Source of the DNA: Actinomycetota bacterium
GTDB taxonomy: Bacteria; Actinomycetota; Actinomycetes; Actinomycetales; Microbacteriaceae
Direction: 5' to 3'
Assembly (NCBI GenBank): GCA_009703445.1
Contig: WLGA01000053.1
Location: 1-7,508 of the forward strand
Length of the DNA: 7,508 bases
The notes beneath the pieces were generated by a model that worked only from the letters and a program-made list of their open reading frames with translations, was not told the DNA's origin and did not search any database. Positions 1 through 6,073 of this stretch are shown here, in pieces (the first letter of the stretch is position 1; the number at the start of each line of letters is the position of its first letter). Both the position numbers and the translations under genes were made by a program.

Positions 1-42
1 GTGCTGCTGCACTGTTCTTTACACATACTTTACAGATTTGGG

Positions 43-65
43 TGCACAAACTCACTGATTGTGCA
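43..65. promoter_or_regulatory. Inverted repeat TGCACAA-N9-TTGTGCA upstream of eboE-like gene
   Basis: Perfect 7-bp arms (43-49 and 59-65) are separated by 9 nt and lie about 90-110 nt upstream of the chosen start codon. No T-tract follows, so a terminator of an upstream gene is unlikely. Size and position fit a transcription-factor site just upstream of a promoter whose only -10-like hexamer is TATAAA at 86-91. A further TGCACA at 113-118 may be a stray half-site. The regulator family cannot be assigned. Confidence 0.35.
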
Positions 66-85
66 TGAAATCGGTATTTATTGGT

Positions 86-107
86 TATAAAACTCTTCAA
101 CGTTAAG
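86..107 (+). promoter_or_regulatory. Possible -10 element (TATAAA) with overlapping CAACGTTAAG motif
   Basis: TATAAA at 86-91 is the best -10-like hexamer in the leader, but no good -35 lies 16-18 nt upstream, so the promoter call is weak. CAACGTTAAG at 98-107 falls where transcription would start. It matches CAACGTTTAG at 7182-7191, upstream of the transporter operon, at 9 of 10 positions. A repressor bound here would block initiation. The motif match is visible; the regulatory role is inferred. Confidence 0.35.
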
Positions 108-143
108 TAATACTGCACATAAACTTGAACTATCAACGGTGAT

Positions 144-148
144 GGAGA
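144..148 (+). promoter_or_regulatory. Shine-Dalgarno GGAGA fixing the start at 154
   Basis: GGAGA ends 5 nt before ATG 154. The in-frame GTG at 139 and ATG at 142 have no purine-rich site upstream and overlap or directly precede this one, so they are unlikely to be used. Confidence 0.75.
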
Positions 149-153
149 ATTCA

Positions 154-1353
154 ATGGACTTGAAAAACGGCCTAGGCCACCTCAGCTATTCGACCCTGGT
201 TCACGCCGGCGATACCTGGGCCGAAATGAACGCCAGCCTGCGCGAGTTCGTGCCGCAGGTCAAGGCTCGAGTCTCCCCGAATGAATCCTTTGCGGTGTCG
301 CTTCGAATCTCGGCTGCATCAGCCAAAACCCTCACCGAAAGCGCGGCCGAGCGCGCATCCTTGGCGGCCTTCCTAGCTAAAGAAGACCTCTACGTCTACA
401 CAGTGAATGCATTCCCATACGGGCCATTCAAGGGCGACATCGTGATGGAGCGCGTCTACGAACCCGACTGGACTACAGATGACCGCGTGGACTACACCAA
501 CTCGGTTGCCGACATCCTGGCCGAGATTTCACCCGCCGATGTGAACCCATCGATTCAGACCGCCCCATTGGCATTCAAGCCAAACGTGGCCGACGAGGCA
601 TACGTGCACCTATTCACTCGCAACGTCTTCCGAGTGGTGAAGCACCTGCTCGAACTTGAAGAGCGCACCGGTCGCCGAGTGAAGCTGGCAATCGAGCCAG
701 AGCCGGCTTGCTACTTAGAAACCACGGATGAAACCGTCACCTTCTTCAAAGAGCGCATTTACTCGCCGGTAGGCATCCGTGAACTTGCTGAGGTTGCCGG
801 CATTCCACTGAGCGAGGCAGAAGGCGCGATTCGCCGCTACCTGGGCATTGTCTTCGACATCGGCCACCAGTCGGTTGGCTTCGAGAACATCACCGAGTCG
901 CTGACCAAGTTGGTTGACGCCGGAATCCCGATTTTCAAGCTGCAGGAGGCTGCGTCGCTGTGGGTTGAAAACCTGACCCAAGACAAGATCGAGTCGCTTC
1001 GCCGATTCACAGACACCATCTACTTGAGCCAGACCTCGCTTAAGCAAAACGGCAAAATCACCAAGTTCCTGAACCTCGGTGAGGCCCTCGATGCCTACGA
1101 GGCTAACCCGGTCGAATCTGAAATGCGCACCCACTTCCACGTGCCGGTGTTCCTTGAGGAGCTTGGCCCATTCCGCACGACTCGATTCGGCGTGCAAGAG
1201 GCCCTCAAGATGCATCGCGCGACTCCGCTCTCCGATCACCTGGAGATCGAAACCTATACCTGGGATGTTTTGCCGCCCGAGCTCAAGACCGGCGACATCA
1301 TAGAATACGTGAGCCGCGAACTCGAGTTCGTTCGCTCGGAATTGATTGGCTAA
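154..1353 (+). CDS. eboE: EboE-family TIM-barrel protein (xylose-isomerase-like)
   Basis: A 399-residue protein recognised as EboE (metabolite traffic protein EboE) from family-typical blocks: HLSYSTLVHAGDTW (9-22), VNAFPYGPFKG (84-94), LAIEPEP (178-184), VFDIGHQSVGFE (233-244), THFHVPVF (326-333) and LEIETYTWDVLPPEL (363-377). Acidic residues and histidines at strand ends (E181, D235, H238, H327, H329, E366) resemble the metal-site layout of xylose-isomerase-like barrels, but no catalytic activity has been read directly. No signal peptide or membrane segment is visible, so it is probably cytosolic. In ebo clusters EboE accompanies EboA-D and EboF; none of those is in this window. It is instead the first gene of a two-gene operon with a dehydrogenase, facing a sugar-type ABC transporter. 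That context favours a sugar or polyol conversion role over a trafficking role (inference). The start is ATG 154, chosen on Shine-Dalgarno spacing. Family confidence is high; function is uncertain. Confidence 0.85.
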   Translation: MDLKNGLGHLSYSTLVHAGDTWAEMNASLREFVPQVKARVSPNESFAVSLRISAASAKTLTESAAERASLAAFLAKEDLYVYTVNAFPYGPFKGDIVMERVYEPDWTTDDRVDYTNSVADILAEISPADVNPSIQTAPLAFKPNVADEAYVHLFTRNVFRVVKHLLELEERTGRRVKLAIEPEPACYLETTDETVTFFKERIYSPVGIRELAEVAGIPLSEAEGAIRRYLGIVFDIGHQSVGFENITESLTKLVDAGIPIFKLQEAASLWVENLTQDKIESLRRFTDTIYLSQTSLKQNGKITKFLNLGEALDAYEANPVESEMRTHFHVPVFLEELGPFRTTRFGVQEALKMHRATPLSDHLEIETYTWDVLPPELKTGDIIEYVSRELEFVRSELIG

Positions 1354-1356
1354 GCA

Positions 1357-2235
1357 ATGACTGAAAAGACCCGCGTTTCACTGATTGGCCTGGGTTCGAT
1401 GGGTATGGCCATGGCCACCCGATTGCTCGAACAAGGCTTTGACGTCGATGTCTGGAACCGCTCACCTAAAGAAATCGGTGACCTGCTAGACAAGGGCGCA
1501 CGCAAGGTAGAACTGGCCGCCGCCCTGCAGAACCAATTTGTCATTTCGATGCTGAGCAACGATGCCGCCGCGCTCGAGGTGTTCAGCGAGGAGAACCTCG
1601 CAAAAGCCAAGACAGGCGTGATTCACCTAAACATGTCGACTCTCAGCCCAGTGGCTTCAAAGACACTGGCCGAGCGTCACGAAAACGCAGGCCTGGGATA
1701 CGTGGCTGCTCCGGTGCTTGGCCGCCCAGCAGCGATTCTCAACGGCAAGTTGCTGATCGTGGCCGCCGGCAAGGAAAGCGATGTCACCGCCGCGGCTCAG
1801 GTATTCGACAAGGTTTCGGCGCAGCACTGGAACGTCGGCGAAGACCACTCGAAGTCGATCCTGGTGAAGCTCGGCGTCAACTACAACCTCATCCATGCCT
1901 TGCAGGCGATTGGTGAATCGGTTGCCTTGGTTGAATCCGGCGGCGTGGACCCAAACACGTTCGTTGAGATCATCACCCACACCGCATTCACCGGCACTGC
2001 CTACACCGGCTATGGGCCGATGATTGTGAACCACAACTACACCCCGCCGGGCTTCTCGATTGCCCTGGGCCTCAAGGATGTAAAGCTCGTCGAAGACGCT
2101 GCAGCCGATCTTGATCTCAAGCTTCCAGTCGCTGGCGTGCTTCGCGGTCTATTCGAAAGCGCTCTAAACGACCCTGAACTTCGCGACCTCGACTGGTCGG
2201 CCATCGCCGAACTCACCAGACAGCGCAAGCTCTAA
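1357..2235 (+). CDS. NAD(P)-dependent beta-hydroxyacid dehydrogenase (3-hydroxyisobutyrate dehydrogenase-like)
   Basis: A 292-residue cytosolic oxidoreductase of the 3-hydroxyisobutyrate / tartronate-semialdehyde / 6-phosphogluconate dehydrogenase superfamily. The N-terminal Rossmann fold has GLGSMG at 11-16, and MAMATRLLEQG with VDVWNRS follow; asparagine 34 and arginine 35 after the second strand hint at NADP preference. LNMSTLSP (91-98) matches the family's D-x-STxSP block, with N-M replacing the usual acidic start. APVLGRPAA (118-126) corresponds to the substrate loop APVxGxxxxA. The catalytic lysine is K171 in LVKLGVNYN, with N175 four residues on. The all-alpha C-terminal domain contains the conserved K240-D241 pair. 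Full family length, no damage seen. The start lies 3 nt after the eboE-like stop without a clear Shine-Dalgarno, implying translational coupling. It probably oxidises or reduces a hydroxyacid or sugar-derived intermediate in the same pathway; the substrate is unknown. Confidence 0.88.
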   Translation: MTEKTRVSLIGLGSMGMAMATRLLEQGFDVDVWNRSPKEIGDLLDKGARKVELAAALQNQFVISMLSNDAAALEVFSEENLAKAKTGVIHLNMSTLSPVASKTLAERHENAGLGYVAAPVLGRPAAILNGKLLIVAAGKESDVTAAAQVFDKVSAQHWNVGEDHSKSILVKLGVNYNLIHALQAIGESVALVESGGVDPNTFVEIITHTAFTGTAYTGYGPMIVNHNYTPPGFSIALGLKDVKLVEDAAADLDLKLPVAGVLRGLFESALNDPELRDLDWSAIAELTRQRKL

Positions 2236-2248
2236 ACGCACCCGCTTA

Positions 2249-2290
2249 AAAAAAGATAAGGCCCCCATCCGCAGGGGCCTTATCTTTTTT
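2249..2290. terminator. Bidirectional intrinsic terminator between convergent operons
   Basis: Perfect 17-bp inverted repeat: left arm 2249-2265 (six A, GATAAGG, CCCC) and right arm 2274-2290 (GGGG, CCTTATC, six T), with an 8-nt loop. The right arm gives a T-run on the plus strand and the left arm gives one on the minus strand, where it extends to seven. It sits 13 nt after the dehydrogenase stop and 16 nt beyond the stop of the converging transporter gene, so it can serve both. Confidence 0.95.
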
Positions 2291-2306
2291 GGTGCTCACA
2301 TAATCA

Positions 2307-4820
2307 CTAGGAGTTTTTCTTCGAAGCCTTGCGGTTTCGGGCGGTGCTGTAAACCACTGCTGCCACCAAGATCAGAATGGCCTGAAGCAAGTACTGCCAG
2401 GTCTGGTCGAGGTCTAGGAATACAGTGGCGTTCAAAACCTGAATCAACAAAATCGAACCCATGAAGGTTCCGATGTAGGTTCCGCGGCCACCCATCAATG
2501 AGGTTCCACCGAGCACTACCGCGGTGATTCCGGTGAGGGTGTAGGTGACACCCTGAGATGCATCGCCGATGCCAAGCTGAACCATGAGCAGCAGCGAGCC
2601 GAAGAATACGAACACTGCCGAGATCACATACGCGCCGATGATGCTGCGGGTAACGCGCACACCGACCTTGCGGGCGGCCTCTTCGTTAGAACCAACCGCA
2701 CGCAACTGCCAACCCCAGCGCGACTTGCGAAGCAGACGCTCCATCACAAGGGTCGCAACTAGAAGCGCCATGAACACGTATGGGATTGGGCCGACTGCAG
2801 CGTTCAGAACCTCAGACAACGCCTGGCTGATGTAGCCATCTGGCTGTGGGCGAAGCAAGAATGCAAAGCCACCGATGGCGATGTAAGTGGTCAGGGTCGC
2901 GGCGATTGCCGTGAACTTCACGAATCTGATCAGGGCACTGTTGGCCAATCCGACCAGCACAGCAACCAAAGCCATTGTGGCCATACCCATGGCGATAGCC
3001 GTGAGTGGCGCATCATCGTTGATGAAGAACGAGGCGATGACCACCAGGAAGCCGACCAATGGGCCGGTCGAGAGGTCGATACCTCCGGTCATCATGACCG
3101 TGGTTTGACCGATTGCAACGAAACCGAGTGCGCTGACCAGCAACAGAATTGAGTTCATGTTGAAGTCACCGAAATAGCTGTCGGTCTTGGTCATGATCAG
3201 AGCCGATAGGGCGACCATCACCAACGCGAGCATTACCGGCGGCGCGTAGTCACCTCTTAGGAATCTGCGGAACTTCACAAAGAAGGTCTCGTTCGCAAGC
3301 ATCTGTTCGCGCTGTTCGCGCTCGACACGGATAACCTTCGTGGTCGAAGTAACAGCGGCCTCAATCATGGCCTCTTCACGGTTTTCACCGTCACGCAGAG
3401 TCTTGACAACCTGACCACGAGACAACACGTATACGGTGTCGCAAAGACCCTCGAGTTCCTTGGCGTCTGAAGATGCAACCACGACCGGGATGCCGTCGGC
3501 CGAAGCCTGACGAAGAATGTCGTAGAGCTCCGAACGGGCACCGACGTCAACACCCTGGGTTGGCTCGTCGGCCAGAATCATGACCGGGTTTGAAAGCAAC
3601 GCACGGGCCATAACGACCTTCTGCTGGTTTCCACCGGATAGCGCCGAGACCGGAGCTTCGAGGCCAGGAGCCTTAATCGAGAGAGAAGTAAGGGTGTCGT
3701 GGACAGCCTGGACTTCCTTCTTGCGGCTCAGCAAGCCAAAAATCTTGAACTTCTTCAGTGAGGCCAATGCCGAGTTCTCTCGAACCGACATGCGCATCAT
3801 GACACCCTCGCGCTGGCGGTCAGCCGGCATCAAAGCCGCCTTGCCGTTTAGCGAGTGTGAAGTCTTGTTCTGACCATTGATTTCGATTGAACCGGTGAAA
3901 TCTGCCTGGCCCGAGAGAGCCTTCAACAATTCAGACTGGCCGTTGCCAACCACACCGGCAATACCGATGATCTGACCCGGATAGGCCTCGATGTTGACGT
4001 CACTAAAGCCGTTTCCGCTCAAGCCGGACACCACGAGGTTTGGCTTGGCGCCTTCGACTCGCTTGTGCTTAGCCGGGAACGCAGACTTGAGCTCGCGACC
4101 GATGATTTGAGCCAAGAGTTCGGCGTCGGTGATCTCGTTGATGTTTGAAGTTGCCATCAGGTGTCCGTCACGCAAGACGGTGACGATGTCGGCTAGTTCG
4201 CGAACCTCAGCCAAACGGTGGGTGATGTAGATTACTGCGGTGCCGTTTGCGATTTCCTTCGCAACGAGCTGAAAGAGCAACTCAACCGAGTCTTGACCGA
4301 GGGCTGCGGTTGGTTCGTCAAGAACCAAAATCTTTGGCGAGGTGGCGAGCGCCTTCGCAATTTCGAGCAGGTGCTTCTGAGCAATAGTTAGATCTTCTAC
4401 GCGAAGCTTGAGCGAGATTTTTAGACCGACTCGTTCGAGAAGTTCAGCGCCAACCTTTTCGGCGGCGCGACCCTTGAAGATCGAGCTTGGCAGAGCAACC
4501 TGGAGGTTCTCTAGAACTGTTAGGTCCTTCAGCACGGCTGGGTGCTGGTGAACGATAGCGATGCCAAGGCTGTTGGCAAGCGCAGGGGTTAGAGCGTCAT
4601 AGCGCTCACCGTGGATGACTAGGTCTCCGGATGAAGGGGCAACGGTTCCCGAGGCAACGTTCATCAGGGTTGATTTACCAGCGCCGTTTTCACCCAGCAG
4701 GGCGTGAACTTCTCCGGCTTTGATCTGCAGACTCACGTCAGTGAGGGCGGCTACACCTGAGTAGTTTTTCGAGATTCCACGTAGTTCCATGACTACGTTC
4801 TTAGATTCACTCTGGGCCAC
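2307..4820 (-). CDS. CUT2 sugar ABC transporter: tandem ATPase domains fused to a permease domain
   Basis: An 837-residue fusion of an RbsA/MglA-type double ATPase (about 1-495) and an RbsC-type membrane permease (about 515-830). NBD1 has Walker A GENGAGKST (43-51), Q92, a degenerate signature LTIAQ (144-148), Walker B ILVLDEPT (164-171) and switch H201. NBD2 has a degenerate Walker A with Q295 in place of lysine, an intact signature LSGGNQQK (394-401), Walker B with D418-E419, and serines where the switch histidine should be. This asymmetry is normal for the family and leaves one consensus ATP site. A charged linker follows (about 495-515). The permease half shows GGIDLSTG (579-586), the GSNEEAARKVG coupling-loop region (710-720) and GGTSLMGGRG (771-780), with about eight to ten hydrophobic spans. 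The start is GTG 4820, supported by GGAGAAG 4 nt upstream; ATG at residue 11 lacks such a site. It is the last gene of the operon, and transcription ends at the shared terminator. RbsA and RbsC homologues are normally separate proteins. Confidence 0.92.
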   Translation of the reverse strand: MAQSESKNVVMELRGISKNYSGVAALTDVSLQIKAGEVHALLGENGAGKSTLMNVASGTVAPSSGDLVIHGERYDALTPALANSLGIAIVHQHPAVLKDLTVLENLQVALPSSIFKGRAAEKVGAELLERVGLKISLKLRVEDLTIAQKHLLEIAKALATSPKILVLDEPTAALGQDSVELLFQLVAKEIANGTAVIYITHRLAEVRELADIVTVLRDGHLMATSNINEITDAELLAQIIGRELKSAFPAKHKRVEGAKPNLVVSGLSGNGFSDVNIEAYPGQIIGIAGVVGNGQSELLKALSGQADFTGSIEINGQNKTSHSLNGKAALMPADRQREGVMMRMSVRENSALASLKKFKIFGLLSRKKEVQAVHDTLTSLSIKAPGLEAPVSALSGGNQQKVVMARALLSNPVMILADEPTQGVDVGARSELYDILRQASADGIPVVVASSDAKELEGLCDTVYVLSRGQVVKTLRDGENREEAMIEAAVTSTTKVIRVEREQREQMLANETFFVKFRRFLRGDYAPPVMLALVMVALSALIMTKTDSYFGDFNMNSILLLVSALGFVAIGQTTVMMTGGIDLSTGPLVGFLVVIASFFINDDAPLTAIAMGMATMALVAVLVGLANSALIRFVKFTAIAATLTTYIAIGGFAFLLRPQPDGYISQALSEVLNAAVGPIPYVFMALLVATLVMERLLRKSRWGWQLRAVGSNEEAARKVGVRVTRSIIGAYVISAVFVFFGSLLLMVQLGIGDASQGVTYTLTGITAVVLGGTSLMGGRGTYIGTFMGSILLIQVLNATVFLDLDQTWQYLLQAILILVAAVVYSTARNRKASKKNS
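3303..3320 (-). repeat. Tandem 9-bp duplication in the linker of the fusion gene
   Basis: CTGTTCGCG is repeated twice head to tail on the plus strand. It encodes the R-E-Q-R-E-Q stretch (501-506) between ATPase and permease halves, just before M507. The frame is preserved. No Shine-Dalgarno precedes M507, so a separate permease start there looks unlikely. Confidence 0.7.
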
Positions 4821-4824
4821 TTTG

Positions 4825-4831
4825 CTTCTCC
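4825..4831 (-). promoter_or_regulatory. Shine-Dalgarno GGAGAAG fixing the GTG start at 4820
   Basis: On the minus strand GGAGAAG is followed by 4 nt and then GTG 4820 (GGAG core to start: 7 nt). This decides for the GTG start over the downstream ATG at residue 11. Confidence 0.75.
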
Positions 4832-4860
4832 TGGTATTTCAAGTTGTTTTAGAAGGTGCA

Positions 4861-4890
4861 CTGGGCCGGCCTATTTCTAAGCCGGCCCAG
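4861..4890 (-). promoter_or_regulatory. Intercistronic hairpin after the binding-protein gene
   Basis: A perfect 10-bp GC-rich stem (CTGGGCCGGC at 4861-4870 with GCCGGCCCAG at 4881-4890) and a 10-nt loop lie in the 105-nt gap between the binding-protein gene and the fusion gene. In the direction of transcription no U-tract follows, so it is not a standard terminator. Known parallels are hairpins downstream of binding-protein genes that stabilise the 3' end of the upstream message or cause partial termination, giving more binding protein than channel. That role is inferred here. Confidence 0.75.
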
Positions 4891-4925
4891 CAACCTGTGT
4901 TGATACTTTTTGTTGCTTTAGTTCT

Positions 4926-6020
4926 TTACTTCTTTAGAAGTGCTTCCTGATCTGCACCAGGCATCTGTGATGACAGGAAGGTCCAGTCATTGATGCTGCG
5001 GTTACACTGCACTGGGTGCGGCTTGCCGGTGGTTGAATCTTCGAAGATTGGAGCCTTGAACTGGGTAGCTGATGGGATCTTGCCGCCGGTTGCACGAGCA
5101 ACAGCCTGCTGAACGGCTAGACGCACGTGGTCGGTTCCGGTTGCAACGGTCATCATCTTGAAGTCCTTGTTGGCCTTCACGTTGTCCTGGTAGAAGCAGC
5201 CAAGGATGTTTCCATCTGAGGTAGCAAGTGCCGGGATTGAACGGCCGCTCTTGGTGAACTCGCCTAGTGATGAAACCATAACTGGGCCGAAGTCAGAGAA
5301 GATAACGTCGATCTTTGGGTACTTCGCGATTGCTGCGGTTAGAACCTTCTGAGTTAGAGCTGGGTCCCAGTTGGTAACTTCGAAAGGCTGCTCGCCGATG
5401 TACTTGTAAGCGCCGCTTCCGTTGCCAAGAACTGACTCGAAGCCCTTACGCTCGTCTGCACCCTGGCTGTTTCCAGCAGGACCTGACAAGAACAGGATGT
5501 TTGCACCGTTAGGGAAGTTCTTCTTGGTCCAGGTACCCCAGTTCTTACCGTCGGTGACGAAGTCGCCGCCAACCCAAAGGGTGTAGTCCTTGCCGTTAAC
5601 GCCTGATGGGTCAACGCGATAAGGAACGGTTACAACGCCAGCCTTGAAGGCAGCGCGAAGGGTAGGCAAGATTGCCTTACCAGCATCTGGGAATACAACT
5701 AGAGCCTTGACGCCCTTGGCAACCATGCCCTTGATGTCAGAGATTGCCTTGGTGGTGTTTCCCTGGCCATCTGCATAAAGAAGCTTGGTAACGCTCTTAC
5801 ACTTTGCAACTTCTGCACGAGCAGAAGCAGTGGTAACTAGACGCCAGTTGTTGCCACCGAAACCATCGGTTAGACCCATGGTGATCTTCTTAGGGCCACA
5901 CCATGAAGGGGTGGTTGCTGCCGAGGCGCTTGATGCTACGCCGGCGACGGCGCCGGTCAAGAGCATCGATGCTGCTGCCGCTGCGGAAATTACCGCGGCG
6001 ATTTTACGACGACGAATCAT
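4926..6020 (-). CDS. Sugar ABC transporter substrate-binding protein (type 1 periplasmic-binding fold)
   Basis: A 364-residue exported solute-binding protein. The N-terminus MIRRRKIAAV plus an Ala-rich hydrophobic core to about residue 28 is a Sec-type signal; the likely cleavage is after A32-S33-A34. No lipobox cysteine is present, unusual for a Gram-positive binding protein. The mature part starts near TTPSWCG and has GFGGNNWR (53-60) at the ligand cleft, W149, the DERKG block (189-193) and D269 in SDGN, in keeping with Peripla_BP_4/RbsB-like proteins. Four cysteines (41, 74, 275, 339) could form two disulfides, probably 41-74 and 275-339 (guess from spacing). Start ATG 6020 has an ideal GGAGG 8 nt upstream; an in-frame ATG at 6035 overlaps that site and is rejected. 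It sits between the two channel genes, 53 nt after the upstream permease stop, with hairpins on both sides. A sugar or polyol ligand is likely, identity unknown. Confidence 0.92.
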   Translation of the reverse strand: MIRRRKIAAVISAAAAASMLLTGAVAGVASSASAATTPSWCGPKKITMGLTDGFGGNNWRLVTTASARAEVAKCKSVTKLLYADGQGNTTKAISDIKGMVAKGVKALVVFPDAGKAILPTLRAAFKAGVVTVPYRVDPSGVNGKDYTLWVGGDFVTDGKNWGTWTKKNFPNGANILFLSGPAGNSQGADERKGFESVLGNGSGAYKYIGEQPFEVTNWDPALTQKVLTAAIAKYPKIDVIFSDFGPVMVSSLGEFTKSGRSIPALATSDGNILGCFYQDNVKANKDFKMMTVATGTDHVRLAVQQAVARATGGKIPSATQFKAPIFEDSTTGKPHPVQCNRSINDWTFLSSQMPGADQEALLKK

Positions 6021-6026
6021 CTTTGT

Positions 6027-6033
6027 TTCCTCC
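6027..6033 (-). promoter_or_regulatory. Strong Shine-Dalgarno GGAGGAA for the binding-protein gene
   Basis: GGAGG with an 8-nt spacer to ATG 6020 is the best ribosome site in the window and suits high expression. Its first G is the third base of the in-frame ATG at 6035, which argues against that longer start. Confidence 0.85.
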
Positions 6034-6040
6034 ATCTAAC

Positions 6041-6062
6041 TGCGTGACATCACTGTCGCGCA
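6041..6062 (-). promoter_or_regulatory. Hairpin with GUGA loop upstream of the binding-protein gene
   Basis: On the transcribed (minus) strand the order is TGCG-C-GACA-GTGA-TGTC-A-CGCA: two 4-bp stem segments with one C-A mismatch and a GUGA (GNRA-type) tetraloop. It lies between the permease stop and the binding-protein ribosome site. On the plus strand the stem runs straight into TTTTTT (6063-6068), so it would also look like a weak terminator for antisense transcripts. A processing or 5'-end stabilising role is inferred. Confidence 0.45.
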
Positions 6063-6073
6063 TTTTTTGACCT

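Noticed and set aside
1..90. Open frame from position 1 to TAA at 88-90, possibly the tail of an upstream gene
   Set aside because: Codon use and the translated residues look unlike the neighbouring genes, the region is AT-rich, and it overlaps an inverted repeat; chance is more likely.
715..1239. 174-codon open frame on the minus strand
   Set aside because: Lies entirely antisense to the eboE-like gene, shows no recognisable domain, and reflects third-position GC bias of the real gene.
3297..3302. Internal start (M507) that would give a separate permease from the fusion gene
   Set aside because: The preceding bases (CGCGAACAG repeated) hold no Shine-Dalgarno, and the frame is continuous with the ATPase domains.
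3580..3873. 97-codon plus-strand open frame
   Set aside because: Antisense to the second ATPase domain of the fusion gene, whose motifs are intact; no independent support.
5354..5614. 86-codon minus-strand open frame within the binding-protein gene
   Set aside because: Out-of-frame shadow of a well-supported gene on the same strand.
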